Origin: Sedimenticola selenatireducens DSM 17993
GTDB lineage: Bacteria > Pseudomonadota > Gammaproteobacteria > Chromatiales > Chromatiaceae
Direction: 5' to 3'
Length of the DNA: 64,000 nucleotides
NCBI RefSeq assembly: GCF_000428045.1
Contig: NZ_ATZE01000022.1
Span: 34,387 to 98,386 of the forward strand
Shown: in pieces, positions 9,055-18,926 of the stretch
Numbering within the stretch: the first letter of the stretch is position 1
Layout: each line of letters opens with the position of its first letter
Made by a program: the position numbers and the translations under genes
The notes under the pieces: model-generated
What the model saw: the letters and a program-made list of their open reading frames with translations, nothing else
What the model was told of the DNA's origin: nothing
Database searches by the model: none

Positions 9055-9588
9055 ATGGTGATGCATTATGAACTGCCCAATTCACAGGGTGAGGTGTTCA
9101 TTGTTCGCCCGAATAACTCGTTGAAGTGGCGGCACGCCAAGTGGTTGTTCAATATTATTGCCCTGGGCATGCTCGCTATCGCGCTGGCCTTCTGGTCGAT
9201 TGGGGCCTGGCTGGTCTTTCCCTTTGTCGTCGCGGAGTTGGCGGTGCTCGCGTTTGCGCTCTACCGAACCTCGTTGAAGGCGTACTCCAGGGAGGTGATC
9301 TCGGTTGAAGCAGAATCGGTGCGGGTACAGCAGGGCCGGGATCACCCGGAGTTTCAGATGATCCTGCCCCATGCGCATGTCAATCTGCAAAGAGGGGAAG
9401 GCCCGTTGGGTTCCGGTCACCTCTACCTGCGGTCAGCGGATTCCGAAGTTGAAATAGGTGGTTGCCTGGTTGAGTCAGAGCGTGAAACACTGGCCGGTGA
9501 TCTGGCCCGTGCGGTTGCCGCCTGCCGGGTGCTGGCTGGCTCACCTCTGCGGTCATCAGGCCATGGCTGGGGCTGGCGGGTACCCTGA
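9055..9588 (+). CDS. DUF2244-family membrane protein
   Basis: The ATG at 9055 is chosen because GGAGGAGG lies six bases upstream; a longer upstream frame has no such site. The 177-residue product has two adjacent membrane helices (about residues 28-72) and a soluble C-terminal domain, as in DUF2244 proteins. These are often found next to cytochrome oxidase genes in proteobacteria, as here, 75 bases after surf1. A function in oxidase biogenesis is suggested by context only. Confidence 0.75.
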   Translation: MVMHYELPNSQGEVFIVRPNNSLKWRHAKWLFNIIALGMLAIALAFWSIGAWLVFPFVVAELAVLAFALYRTSLKAYSREVISVEAESVRVQQGRDHPEFQMILPHAHVNLQRGEGPLGSGHLYLRSADSEVEIGGCLVESERETLAGDLARAVAACRVLAGSPLRSSGHGWGWRVP

Positions 9589-9728
9589 ACGGCAGTGCGA
9601 ATACATTAGTAGTTTTGTGGTTTGGCTTTCCCTATAAGCTGATTCCAATTACTTCTTTTGGATGAACTCTGGGCCGGGTTATGGTCTTACAACCAGTACC
9701 GCAAATTTTCCAGGACAGGTTTTATCCA

Positions 9729-10502
9729 ATGAGTAATATTATTCGTGAACGGGTTACCAGTGTTCATCACTGGAACGAGACACTATTCAGCTTTAAGACC
9801 AGTCGCAACGACTCGTTTCGCTTTCACAATGGCCACTTCACCATGATCGGTATCGAGGTGGAGGGGAGGCCGCTGATGCGAGCCTACAGCATCGCCAGCG
9901 CAAACTATGAAGACGAATTGGAGTTTTTCAGCATCAAGGTGCCAGACGGCCCACTCACTTCACGCCTGCAGAAAATCCGGGCCGGTGATGAACTGCTGCT
10001 CAGTAAAAAATCCACCGGTACGCTGATAGCGGATCATCTGTTACCGGGCAAACGTCTCTACCTGTTGGCGACAGGGACTGGTCTGGCCCCATTTCTGAGT
10101 ATTATCAAGGACCCCGATATCTACGAGCGCTACGAAAAGGTGATCCTGACGCATGGAGTACGCTATGTATCCGAGCTTGCCTATCAAAATATGATCCTTG
10201 ATGAGTTGCCTCAGAATGAATTCTTTGGCGACCTGGTGGCCGACAAGCTCATCTATTATCCCACTGTTACCCGGGAATCCTTCCGTAACCAGGGGCGGCT
10301 GACCGATTTGATGGAGAGCGGCAAGCTGTTCAGTGATATTGGTCTGCCGGCATTTGATCATGAGCATGATCGCTTCATGATCTGTGGCAGTCCAAGCATG
10401 TTGAAAGATACCTGCAATATTCTGAAAAGCAGGGGATTTGACGAATCCCGCAATGGGGTGGTGGGACGTTATGTTATTGAACGGGCGTTCGTGGAGTCCT
10501 GA
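9729..10502 (+). CDS. fpr: Ferredoxin/flavodoxin-NADP+ reductase
   Basis: A 257-residue bacterial FNR. It interconverts NADPH with reduced ferredoxin or flavodoxin using FAD. The FAD motif RAYSIAS (about residue 54), the NADP pyrophosphate loop LATGTGLAPFLSI and the family C-terminus YVIERAFVES are visible. The ATG at 9729 gives the standard MSNI start. It is transcribed alone after the oxidase operon. It could link the low-potential ferredoxin pools of this window to NADPH, but nothing local ties it to the aromatic pathway. Confidence 0.93.
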   Translation: MSNIIRERVTSVHHWNETLFSFKTSRNDSFRFHNGHFTMIGIEVEGRPLMRAYSIASANYEDELEFFSIKVPDGPLTSRLQKIRAGDELLLSKKSTGTLIADHLLPGKRLYLLATGTGLAPFLSIIKDPDIYERYEKVILTHGVRYVSELAYQNMILDELPQNEFFGDLVADKLIYYPTVTRESFRNQGRLTDLMESGKLFSDIGLPAFDHEHDRFMICGSPSMLKDTCNILKSRGFDESRNGVVGRYVIERAFVES

Positions 10503-10534
10503 TCGCCATATCTGTTCTTCTATTTTCCTGGTGC

Positions 10535-11512
10535 TCAAGCCTCCCTGATGATGGTTGTCCGGCGAAACTCATCATCAGGAAAGACCCGGCCTGATATCAG
10601 GGTTTCGAAAATGTGCTCAAATACCAGTCCGGGCTGGCCCTTCTTTCTGCCGGACCGGAAATAGGAGTGCCCCTTGGGGCTATCGTAAATATTATTCACA
10701 TCATCGCAGTCCACGGTATACACGTTGGCTGGGGTGAGCCGCATGTCCTCCGGGCCGGTATGTCCCAACCGGCGGGAGGCGATCTTGTTCTTGAGGTTGG
10801 ATGCTTTGCTGGCGCGCAGCGCAAGATCATCGGACGCGAAGTAGACAATTACATTGCGTGAAGCGTGGCATATCAATTCGCCGGGTTCACCCACATGCAG
10901 GGATTCATTGACAATATCTGCCGCCACAAGAAAAGTATTTCTGAAAATAAGCGGAACCCCATCGGCCAGGTCATATCTGTTCCATGTGGAGAGGGTCTCG
11001 CGTAACACCCGGTTGCCCATCGAATGGGAGAGCACGTTGATTCGCTTGAAGCAGGGATCGGCTTGCGGATTGTACTCTTCAGAATTCCTCCAGGTTAAAA
11101 ATTTTTCCAGAATCCTGGCAAACGAGTAGGCGCTTGAGTCGGCCGCCTTCTGATCATCCCAGTAATCCTGAACGATCCCGATATCGTTATCGCATGGCCA
11201 GATCAACGGCACGACCAGCACCTCCTGCTTCTTCTTTTTTTCGCACAGTTTCTGAAACTCCTCTACGGCACTGAACACCTCCTCAGGGAGATTTGAGAAG
11301 CCGTGAATGTAAATGAGTACCTGCCGGTAAGGAGCGATCTTGAGCCTGGAAAGAAATTCAATACTGCCTATTTCCGTATAGGCGGTATCGCCAGTCCTCT
11401 CGCAAAAAAAGACAGAGTTGCTTGCTGCATTATTATCAAGATTGAAATCAAACTTCCGTCCCACGCGGGTGCGTATACTCTGCTTAGGAAAACGGTTGGT
11501 GATGAACAGCAT
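10535..11512 (-). CDS. Alpha/beta-hydrolase of the DUF900 type
   Basis: A 325-residue protein with the alpha/beta-hydrolase oxyanion motif YIHGFSN near residue 88 and the nucleophile elbow L-S-H-S-M-G-N in the middle. These match the DUF900 esterase-like family. No signal peptide is seen, so it is probably cytoplasmic. The start is an ATG preceded by GAGGGAGA. Substrate is unknown. It converges on fpr and has no operon partner. Confidence 0.75.
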   Translation of the reverse strand: MLFITNRFPKQSIRTRVGRKFDFNLDNNAASNSVFFCERTGDTAYTEIGSIEFLSRLKIAPYRQVLIYIHGFSNLPEEVFSAVEEFQKLCEKKKKQEVLVVPLIWPCDNDIGIVQDYWDDQKAADSSAYSFARILEKFLTWRNSEEYNPQADPCFKRINVLSHSMGNRVLRETLSTWNRYDLADGVPLIFRNTFLVAADIVNESLHVGEPGELICHASRNVIVYFASDDLALRASKASNLKNKIASRRLGHTGPEDMRLTPANVYTVDCDDVNNIYDSPKGHSYFRSGRKKGQPGLVFEHIFETLISGRVFPDDEFRRTTIIREA

Positions 11513-11899
11513 TGGTATTATCTCCCTCTATATCTACGCCACGTCATCCAACAGTGGATCCTGTACTAAACGTGAAAATCACAGAATTATTATCCACGAC
11601 AAAACTCTGTCAGATTATGTGTTCCCCGGCATGGATCGACTGCCACCCGCACTGAAGTGGAAGAACAGCCTCGTGGCAGGATCATTAAAAGCGAGCGGTA
11701 TCCTGTCCGTGGCCATACTCCCTCTGTCACTAATGAGATTAGCAGAGAATTGAAATTGATTGCACTTTTCGAAAAATTGCCCGTATGGTCGGTTTATCCG
11801 ACCCGCTATTAACCGCCGTTACACTTTATTACAAGCCAGACATATGCCAGAAAAACAGCTCCCCTACACTGAAGTCTCAAATTTTGAGGGGAAGTCAAC
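11513..11899. other. Intergenic region, divergent
   Basis: About 387 bases between the minus-strand hydrolase and the plus-strand DUF4405-type gene. It is A/T richer than its surroundings and should hold both promoters. I found no convincing gene, repeat or terminator in it. Confidence 0.35.
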
Positions 11900-12430
11900 A
11901 TGGCAAGTCAATTCAACACAGGTGTTGTAAAAGTGTTTCCGCGAAGAGTCATTACGCCTGTCACAGGAGCCCTGGCGCTGGTTATCGGTGTCAGTGGCGG
12001 TATGCTGTTCTTTCATCTGGGCGAGGGGCTGGTCAAGGTGGCCCATGAATGGCTGGGCTTGCTGTTCGTGGCAGCCATGCTGATTCACATACTCTCCAAC
12101 TGGAAAGCATTTACCCAGCACTTCAGACAGAGTACTGCCAGGGCGGGGGTGCTTTCGGTACTACTGCTAACGGGAGTTTTTCTTGGCAGTGGCGCTATCA
12201 GCCAGCCGGGTGGTCCAAACGTCATATACAGTGCCTTGGGGGATGCGCCGATCGCATCGCTGGCGGTGTTGTTCAAAGTCGACGAATCGCTCTTGATAAA
12301 AGAGCTTGGGAGTCGTGGTATCCCTGTAGCCGCAAATGATCAGAGCATACGCGATGCCGCTGTGCTGGCAGGAATGAACGAACGCGATGCCGTGAAACAG
12401 CTGGTCAGCAGTGTAGGCAGCATGCGCTGA
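11900..12430 (+). CDS. Small DUF4405-like membrane protein
   Basis: A 176-residue protein preceded by a good ribosome site (GAGGGGAAG). It has three predicted membrane helices (about 17-40, 45-68, 82-100), with His residues placed as in cytochrome b-like DUF4405 proteins: FFHLGEG, VAHEWLGL and LIHILSNW. Heme binding is possible but not shown. The soluble C-terminal part (about 105-176) has a helix-hairpin-like segment. Context gives no partner. Confidence 0.65.
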   Translation: MASQFNTGVVKVFPRRVITPVTGALALVIGVSGGMLFFHLGEGLVKVAHEWLGLLFVAAMLIHILSNWKAFTQHFRQSTARAGVLSVLLLTGVFLGSGAISQPGGPNVIYSALGDAPIASLAVLFKVDESLLIKELGSRGIPVAANDQSIRDAAVLAGMNERDAVKQLVSSVGSMR

Positions 12431-12457
12431 TTTATGGATCTGGATAGTGTCTCGAGG

Positions 12458-13669
12458 TTATATTTTTATCGGCTTGTTTGTCGCCAGACGTTGAAACAGC
12501 AGTGATATCACTATGATGCCACATGCACTGGCCAGCATGAGCCAGCGCGTCTCCTGCCAGCTGCCCGTATAGGTGGCCAGTGCGGCCAGTGCCGGGGGGC
12601 CGAGTAACTGCCCCATGTGCGAGCCCTGTACCATCATGCCATTGACAGTGCCGATCTGCCCGCGTGTCGGGGCCACGACGGGAGCACCGGAGAGTACAGA
12701 GCCCGGTGTCATGCCGCCAAAGAATGAGAAGGCCAGACACAGTAGAAAGCGCGACAGATCAGAAAATCCGTCATTGAAAATGCCAAGCGCGGTAATGCCG
12801 AGACCGGCGCCGGAGATTATCAATGTGGTTGAACGCGTCAATCCCCATCGGAACAGCCAGCCCACCGTCAGGTTACCGGGGATATTGGCAGCCACCACCA
12901 GCGCGGTTAGCAGGCCCGTTGCTTCAAGTGACAGACCGCGCTGCTCGACCATGAAGCTGGGCAACCAGGCCATCAATGAGATCCATTGGATGGTGTAAAA
13001 GCCAAAACCGATGCTCAACAGCCAGGTGCCGGGACTGCGGATGGTCAGCATAATATTTTCCAGCAGGCCATGTTCCGGGGCGGCGGTAACATTGCCCGAT
13101 TGTTTTCCGCTGTCGGTTTTTAACCAGAGAAGCGAGAGCCAGAGCAGTGTGGTGGCCGAGGAGAGTATCCAGAATGCACGCCATCCCATGGCGGCAACCA
13201 TGATGGGTGTAAATATCATGGAGAGTGCCATACCCACCGGCATGTAAGTGGTCCATATGCCCAGCGAGAGTTGCAGATCATTGAGTGATGCGGCGCGCAT
13301 AATCAGAATAGGTGCCGAGACAGCTACCGAGATGAAGCCAAAACCCTCGATAACCCGACTGAGCAGTAGTATTTCACCGGAATCAGCCAGCCCTCCTATA
13401 AGGCTGCCCAGGCTCAAGGTTCCCAGTCCAAGCATGGCCACCTGCTTCGCCCCCAGTCGATCGGCAAAGGTACCCGCTGCGATACCGAATACCATGCCTG
13501 TCAGGCTGAAGACTGACATCACCCAGCCGCCGACAATGAGGCTGATGGGTATCTGTGATCGGATCTCCGGCAATGCGGTTGGCGCCTTGCCATAATGAGC
13601 CGCCGCAAATATGCCGGCGGCCAGTGCGATGATGACGGCTCCCCAGTTGGTCTTTGATGGTTGTTTCAT
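12458..13669 (-). CDS. MFS transporter (CynX/NimT-like)
   Basis: A 403-residue major facilitator protein with 12 predicted helices. The MFS signature between helices 2 and 3 is seen as GTFADRLGAK. The ATG at 13669 is chosen because TGAGGCC lies just upstream; a TTG three codons earlier is less likely. It resembles the CynX/NimT branch of small anion and organic solute carriers. The substrate cannot be told from the sequence. Confidence 0.8.
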   Translation of the reverse strand: MKQPSKTNWGAVIIALAAGIFAAAHYGKAPTALPEIRSQIPISLIVGGWVMSVFSLTGMVFGIAAGTFADRLGAKQVAMLGLGTLSLGSLIGGLADSGEILLLSRVIEGFGFISVAVSAPILIMRAASLNDLQLSLGIWTTYMPVGMALSMIFTPIMVAAMGWRAFWILSSATTLLWLSLLWLKTDSGKQSGNVTAAPEHGLLENIMLTIRSPGTWLLSIGFGFYTIQWISLMAWLPSFMVEQRGLSLEATGLLTALVVAANIPGNLTVGWLFRWGLTRSTTLIISGAGLGITALGIFNDGFSDLSRFLLCLAFSFFGGMTPGSVLSGAPVVAPTRGQIGTVNGMMVQGSHMGQLLGPPALAALATYTGSWQETRWLMLASACGIIVISLLFQRLATNKPIKI

Positions 13670-13894
13670 TGGCCTCAATAACTGATCGATGGTAACCGGC
13701 TATTGTCACTTGCAATCCGTTATTTTTCACGCACTTTTACTCTTTCTTCCTGATCCCTCTTGTGGAGGAAGTACCGGAGCTGGGGGCGATAGCCGTGTCG
13801 ATGAAGCTTTCGGCAAAAAGGTTTTGGCCTGCCGTCTGGTTGAATATACCTTGACCGGGCCAGGATGCGGCCGCCGAGATGTTAAACGGGCGGA

Positions 13895-14641
13895 TTACCG
13901 GTAATCCGGGTTCGGGTGGTCAAAATTGCAGCCCGCCTCCCACTTGTCGCGTTGATTGCCATGCGCAGGAATGCCGCGATTTTCCTCCAGCATTCGGGCC
14001 ATGTGCAGCAGGTTCCAGGTCATGAAAGTGGTATTGCGTTGGGTGAATTCGTTCTCGGGTCCGCCTGATCCTTGATCGGCGTAGGAGGGCCCAGGTCCTG
14101 CTTCACCAATCCAGCCGGCGTCTGCCTGCGGCGGGATGGTGTAACCGAGATGCTGCAGGGCATACAGCACGCTCATGGCGCAGTGTTTCACGCCATCTTC
14201 GTTGCCGGTGATTATGGTTCCACCCACTTTTCCGTAATAGACATATTGCCCGTGTCTGTTCAGTTTTCCCGACTCACCGTAAAGGCGCTCAATGACGCGG
14301 CGACAGACGGAACTCTCCTCTCCCAGCCAGATTGGTGTGCCGATCACCAGAATGTTGGCCGCCATGACCTTGCGGCAAAGACCTGGCCAGTCATCCCGTT
14401 CGAAGCCATGTTCTGTCATGTCGGGGTAGACGCCGGGAGGCAACAGATAATCGACAGGGCGCAGGATCTCGGTTTTGACTTTGTTGGCCGCCATGATGGA
14501 GCGGGAGACATCGATCAGGGCTTCGGTGTTTGAGGTCACGCCGGTTGGCTTGAGTGTGCAGTTGAGAAAAAGGGCGGATAGTCCCGTAAAGTCAAAGGGA
14601 TGATTGTCACAAAGTGTCTGTTGTTCGCTGTTCAATTGCAT
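13895..14641 (-). CDS. Flavodoxin-fold NAD(P)H-dependent oxidoreductase
   Basis: A 248-residue protein with a flavodoxin-like fold. It opens the domain with LSALFLNCTLKPTG (FMN phosphate loop position) and has the ILVIGTPIWLGEES segment typical of the NADPH-dependent FMN reductase family. GGAGGATCG lies nine bases before the ATG. The role is probably quinone, nitro or flavin reduction. It is a single gene with no obvious partner, although a flavin reductase gene lies at 16572. Confidence 0.8.
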   Translation of the reverse strand: MQLNSEQQTLCDNHPFDFTGLSALFLNCTLKPTGVTSNTEALIDVSRSIMAANKVKTEILRPVDYLLPPGVYPDMTEHGFERDDWPGLCRKVMAANILVIGTPIWLGEESSVCRRVIERLYGESGKLNRHGQYVYYGKVGGTIITGNEDGVKHCAMSVLYALQHLGYTIPPQADAGWIGEAGPGPSYADQGSGGPENEFTQRNTTFMTWNLLHMARMLEENRGIPAHGNQRDKWEAGCNFDHPNPDYR

Positions 14642-15190
14642 GATAGCGATCCTCCCGCCGCGTGTAGGCCCATGAACAGGGTCATCCTGTTTAGAAAATA
14701 TAGGCTATTCAGCGCAGACCAGAATCCACAAAGACCGGCCGGTGGCTCCCGCCATGCATCAGTCACCTGAAACTGAGCGTCTATAATGATCGGAAGGTGT
14801 ATCCGGTTTCCGATAGATCCGAACTGAAAATGGTGCACAAATAGCAGCAAGCGGACCATTCAGACATGTTTTTACTGCACAACAATTTGACTCGCTACAG
14901 TCGGCTGTCCTTGGAAAATGACTGTTGCAGCTGCAATCTCGGCAGCAACAGAGTGCAGTACCCGGGCAGGGTTGTACCCCGCTTCAGCTCTTCAATCCGC
15001 GCTGAAAAGGGCGTCCAAGCCGGAGAAACCACCGAACCAGCCACCCAAGCCGGAGAAACCGCCCAAACCTCCGGCCGACCCGGGACAGCTGCCAGTGGTG
15101 GTGGCAGGCTTGCACGCAGGGTGTTTGCCCCATCTGTTTCCGACGGATGCAGACCGTACGGAACATTGTCGGTAGTGGAGTTTTCAAGTC
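14642..15190. other. Intergenic region with a proline-rich tandem repeat
   Basis: About 550 bases before the aldehyde dehydrogenase. An 85-codon plus-strand frame (14918-15175) contains a 30-base tandem repeat at about 15015-15074, encoding two copies of a decapeptide beginning KPEKPP. The frame lacks a well-spaced ribosome site, so it may be a small secreted-protein gene or a relic. Nothing else was recognised. Confidence 0.3.
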
Positions 15191-16555
15191 ATGATGATCA
15201 GTTCAATCAACCCCGCAACGGGTCACGAGATACAGTCTTACGAACAGCTCTCTGCGGATGACCTGTCAACCCTGTGCGTGAATGCATCACACGCACAGGG
15301 TGACTGGATGGCGCTGACAATCGATCAGCGTGCCGCACTGTTACGCGAAGTTGCCCGGCAACTGGAGACGGGGAAGCGGCAGCTGGCAAAGCTCATTACC
15401 TCAGAGATGGGCAAGCTCATTGGCGAAGCCGAGAGTGAAGTCGAAAAATGTGCCTGGGTCTGTCATTACTATGCCGACACGGCCAATCAGTTTCTCGCGG
15501 ATGAGGTTATCGAGTCCGATGCCAGCCGCAGTATGCTGGTCAAACAGCCGCTGGGTTTGGTGCTGGCCATCATGCCGTGGAATTTCCCTTTCTGGCAGGT
15601 TTTTCGCTGTGCCGCCCCGGCGCTGATGGCCGGCAACGGCGTCTTGTTAAAGCATGCCTCCAATGTGCCGGGCTGCGCGCTGATGCTGGAGCAGCTATTC
15701 CAGGATGCGGGATTTCCGAGCAGTGTTTTCTCAACCCTGCTGATTTCATCAGGCCAGGTGGCCGACCTGGTGGCCGATGCACAGATACACGCCATCAGCC
15801 TCACCGGCTCCGAGGCGGCCGGCCGCAGCGTGGCCTCGGTAGCGGGGAAAAATCTGAAAAAGTTAGTCCTTGAACTGGGAGGTTCAGATGCCTTTGTGGT
15901 GCTGGATGACGCAGATCTTGATGCCGCGGTAAAGGCGGCCGTACAGTCCCGTTTTCTCAATTGCGGGCAAAGCTGTATTGCCGCCAAGCGGTTTGTTGTG
16001 GTGGATGGGATAGGCGACCGTTTTGTCGAAAAGTTTCACGCCGCTATCAACAACCTGCGAGTCGGTGACCCGCTGGATGCGGAGACCACGCTGGGTCCCA
16101 TGGCGCGGGATGATCTGCGTGAGACCTTGCATCGGCAGGTAACCGACAGTATCGATCAGGGTGCCCTGCTGCTTGCGGGTGGCCAGTTCCTGCCCCGGCC
16201 GGGCTGGTTCTATGCCGCTACCCTGCTGGACCAGGTAACACCCGGTATGCCGGCCTATGAAGAGGAGCTGTTTGGGCCGGTGGCTGCGGTGATACGGGCC
16301 ACCGATGAGCAGGATGCCCTGCGCATTGCCAATGACAGCCGATTTGGTCTGGGCGGCAGCGTGTGGACAGGAGATGCGGCACGCGGCGAAGAATTTGCGC
16401 GCCGCATGGCGTGCGGTTCCGCCTTCGTTAACGGCCTGGTCAAAAGCGACCCAAGATTGCCCTTTGGCGGCATAAAGCATTCCGGCTACGGCCGTGAGTT
16501 GTCCCGTCTGGGTATTCAGGAGTTCATCAACGCCAAAACCGTGTGGATAAAATAG
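15191..16555 (+). CDS. Aldehyde dehydrogenase, succinate-semialdehyde type (Sad/YneI-like)
   Basis: A 454-residue NAD(P)-dependent aldehyde dehydrogenase. The catalytic Cys262 lies in NCGQSC, the general base Glu228 in LELGG, and the cofactor loop in IMPWNFPFWQ. The short N-terminus and overall length match the Sad/YneI branch, which oxidises succinate semialdehyde and related aldehydes. Exact substrate is inference. An ATG one codon later is an equally good start. A flavin reductase gene follows 16 bases downstream, suggesting one transcript. Confidence 0.85.
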   Translation: MMISSINPATGHEIQSYEQLSADDLSTLCVNASHAQGDWMALTIDQRAALLREVARQLETGKRQLAKLITSEMGKLIGEAESEVEKCAWVCHYYADTANQFLADEVIESDASRSMLVKQPLGLVLAIMPWNFPFWQVFRCAAPALMAGNGVLLKHASNVPGCALMLEQLFQDAGFPSSVFSTLLISSGQVADLVADAQIHAISLTGSEAAGRSVASVAGKNLKKLVLELGGSDAFVVLDDADLDAAVKAAVQSRFLNCGQSCIAAKRFVVVDGIGDRFVEKFHAAINNLRVGDPLDAETTLGPMARDDLRETLHRQVTDSIDQGALLLAGGQFLPRPGWFYAATLLDQVTPGMPAYEEELFGPVAAVIRATDEQDALRIANDSRFGLGGSVWTGDAARGEEFARRMACGSAFVNGLVKSDPRLPFGGIKHSGYGRELSRLGIQEFINAKTVWIK

Positions 16556-16571
16556 CGGGGGGATAATAGGC

Positions 16572-17237
16572 ATGACCTACACCACAACACTATTGATGAG
16601 CGAATTTGTCACCCATGATGTAAAGCGCTTCATCGTGGAAAAACCGGATGGGTTCACATTCACCCCCGGCCAGGGGGTGGAGTTGGCGATTGACAACAGC
16701 CGCTGGAGAGACCAGGGACGGCCGTTCACGCCGACATCCCTGGCGGACGACCGTGTGCTTGAATTTATAATCAAACGGTATCCGGAGCATCAGGGGGTCA
16801 CACAGGCGCTGCATGAGCTACCGCCCGGCGCAACACTGACCCTGAGTGACCCTTTCGGTACCATCGAATACAAGGGGCCCGGTGTTTTTATCGCCGGTGG
16901 CGCCGGCATCACTCCCTTTATCGCCATTCTCAGGGATCTGTCCATACAGAAGAAACTCAAGCATCAGACGCTGATGTTTTCCAACAAAACCCCGGCGGAT
17001 GTTATTAACGAAAAGGAGTTCAGATACACGTTGGCTGAACGCTGCCTGCTGACCTGCACCCAGGCCAATGTGCCGGGTTATGACCATCAGCGAATCGACA
17101 GGACGTTTCTTGAGAAAAAGCTTACTGATTTTGACCAGCATTTTTATATCTGTGGACCCGATCCATTTACCAAAGCCATAACAGATGCCCTGGCGTCGCT
17201 GGGTGCGAAATCGGATGCGCTGGTGTTCGAGCAGTAG
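16572..17237 (+). CDS. FNR-like FAD/NAD(P)H oxidoreductase
   Basis: A 221-residue flavodoxin/ferredoxin reductase-like protein with an FAD-binding barrel (GRPFTPTS at about residue 50) and an NAD(P) domain (FIAGGAGITPFIAIL, then YICGPDPF). It has no ferredoxin domain, so it needs a separate electron partner. It lies 16 bases after the aldehyde dehydrogenase and is probably cotranscribed. A hairpin with CGGCCAT/ATGGCCG arms (17254-17270) follows the stop, without a strong T-run. Confidence 0.8.
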   Translation: MTYTTTLLMSEFVTHDVKRFIVEKPDGFTFTPGQGVELAIDNSRWRDQGRPFTPTSLADDRVLEFIIKRYPEHQGVTQALHELPPGATLTLSDPFGTIEYKGPGVFIAGGAGITPFIAILRDLSIQKKLKHQTLMFSNKTPADVINEKEFRYTLAERCLLTCTQANVPGYDHQRIDRTFLEKKLTDFDQHFYICGPDPFTKAITDALASLGAKSDALVFEQ

Positions 17238-17341
17238 CAGTCGCTGCCAGTGCCGGCCATGCGATGGCCGCTGTTGCTAATTGTTGATCAGGGAAATACT
17301 TTGTAACTGAAACCCTTCAGGTTTATACGGCAGGTGATGTC

Positions 17342-17566
17342 ATGACGAAAGCAACCCCACTGGACTGGTATTCGGAAGCCATACCATTCGAGGAGCTATT
17401 GCAGATTGCCCGTTCCCGGATCACGCTGTGCAACGCCCACTCCCGGCCAGAGGTATATCAGTGTGCGCTACAGGTAGTCCGGCAAAAATTATGCCCCTGC
17501 GTGGCGTCGGAAGAGCAGATTGTCAACGCCTTGGTGGATGAGTTTCTGCATACGGCAGGGCGGTGA
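17342..17566 (+). CDS. Small hypothetical protein (74 aa)
   Basis: Not recognised. A 74-residue, mainly helical cytoplasmic protein starting with ATG after GGCAGGTGATGTC. It contains three Cys (one in TLCNAH, two in KLCPC) but no standard metal motif. The composition and start context look genuine. It lies alone, converging on the MotB-like gene. Confidence 0.5.
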   Translation: MTKATPLDWYSEAIPFEELLQIARSRITLCNAHSRPEVYQCALQVVRQKLCPCVASEEQIVNALVDEFLHTAGR

Positions 17567-17620
17567 ACCTGTCACACAAACCCTTCCTGGTCCTTGTTCT
17601 GCCGAGCGGGACAACTGACT

Positions 17621-17637
17621 CCAGACCATTGGTCTGG
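17621..17637. terminator. Hairpin between converging genes
   Basis: A 7-bp stem, CCAGACC (17621-17627) and GGTCTGG (17631-17637), with an ATT loop lies between the converging genes at 17566 and 17643. There is no T-run on either strand, so it is a weak terminator candidate at best. Confidence 0.35.
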
Positions 17638-17642
17638 CCGCA

Positions 17643-18920
17643 CTAGCGTGCCGTCAGCTTGATCTCGATACGGCGGTTTTGCCGGTAGGCCGCCTCGTTG
17701 TTCGCCGGATTCAGCGGGTGGAACTCGGCAAAGCCGGTGGCGGCCATGCGCTGTTGGGAAATGCCCCGCGCCGCCAGATGGCGCAATACCGACACGGCCC
17801 GTGCCGTGGAGAGCTCCCAGTTGGAGGCAAATACGGCGCTCTTGATCGGTACCCGGTCGGTGTGTCCATCAATGCGTAAAATCCAGTCGATCTGATCCGG
17901 GATGATCTTGATCACATCACGCAGCACCCGGGCCAGCTCATCAAGCTGTTGCTGGCCTGCTTCGCCCAGTTGCGCCGAACCCGAATCAAACAATAGTTCT
18001 GACTGGAACAGGAAGCGGTCCCCCTTCACCTGGATGTAGGGGTTGGATTTAAGCAGGCTGCTTAGCTGACCAAAGAAATCCGAGCGATAGCGCTCCAGTT
18101 CGTTGACGCGCCGCGCCAGTTCGACATTCAGCCGTTTGCCAAGATCGGTGATTTCGGCCGCTTGCGCTATTTTTTGTTTCTCGGCAAGCGCCAGGGCCTG
18201 GCTGATCTCCTTGAGCTGGGCGCTGAGTCCGTCGATTTTCTGTTTGAGCAGCGCCACCTCGGCCTGGGCGTCGGCGGAGAGCCGTCGCTCCTCTCTCAGC
18301 GCCTGTGACTGTTCGCCAACCAGGGCACTGAGGGCCTGGATACGGATCTCCCGGTCCTCGACCTCCACCTGTGCCAGATGGGTGCGTTCGTTCGCCTCGG
18401 CCAGGCGTGCCTCCAGTGCCTTGCTGCGATCACGCAGTTGGGTCGCCTCATCGGTCTGCTGCCGGAGATTGGCGCTCAGGCTGCCGATCTGCGCTTCCAG
18501 TTCCGTCCGCAGTTGCCGGAGCCGGTCGATGTCCTGTTGCAGGCTGGCGATGTTCAGCAACTGTTGTTCGATCTGCTGACGATCGGCTGCCTGCGCCTGC
18601 TTCAGTTGATCCATCTGGCTGGTGAGATCATAGCGCTCTTCGGTGAGCTGACTGATCATCCCGGATAGATTCTCTACATTAGCCGACAGCGCCTGGTTCT
18701 TCTGCTGCTCCAGTCCGAGCTCAATGGTCAGTTGATTGAGGCGTCGTTCCAGGTCGCCCAGTTCGCTCTCCTGGCTGGAGAGGATCTGGGTCAGCATGAA
18801 CTGGGCGAAGGTGAAGACCAGCAGAACGAAGATGACCAGCATGAGCAGGGCGGCCAGGGCATCCACATAGCCGGGCCAGACGTTGACGCTGAGACGGCTG
18901 CGGCGTGAGTAGGCTGACAT
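17643..18920 (-). CDS. MotB/OmpA-like peptidoglycan-binding protein with long coiled coil
   Basis: A 425-residue protein. An N-terminal membrane helix carries an Asp at its start (GYVDALAALLMLVIF), the position of the proton-binding residue in MotB. A long coiled coil (about 45-260) follows, and a C-terminal OmpA/MotB peptidoglycan-binding domain (about 290-425) has IDGHTDRVPI and NRRIEIKL motifs. It pairs with the MotA-like protein encoded six bases upstream. Such pairs form proton-driven 5:2 stators of unknown task in many proteobacteria. There are no flagellar genes here. Confidence 0.82.
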   Translation of the reverse strand: MSAYSRRSRLSVNVWPGYVDALAALLMLVIFVLLVFTFAQFMLTQILSSQESELGDLERRLNQLTIELGLEQQKNQALSANVENLSGMISQLTEERYDLTSQMDQLKQAQAADRQQIEQQLLNIASLQQDIDRLRQLRTELEAQIGSLSANLRQQTDEATQLRDRSKALEARLAEANERTHLAQVEVEDREIRIQALSALVGEQSQALREERRLSADAQAEVALLKQKIDGLSAQLKEISQALALAEKQKIAQAAEITDLGKRLNVELARRVNELERYRSDFFGQLSSLLKSNPYIQVKGDRFLFQSELLFDSGSAQLGEAGQQQLDELARVLRDVIKIIPDQIDWILRIDGHTDRVPIKSAVFASNWELSTARAVSVLRHLAARGISQQRMAATGFAEFHPLNPANNEAAYRQNRRIEIKLTAR

Positions 18921-18926
18921 GGGATA

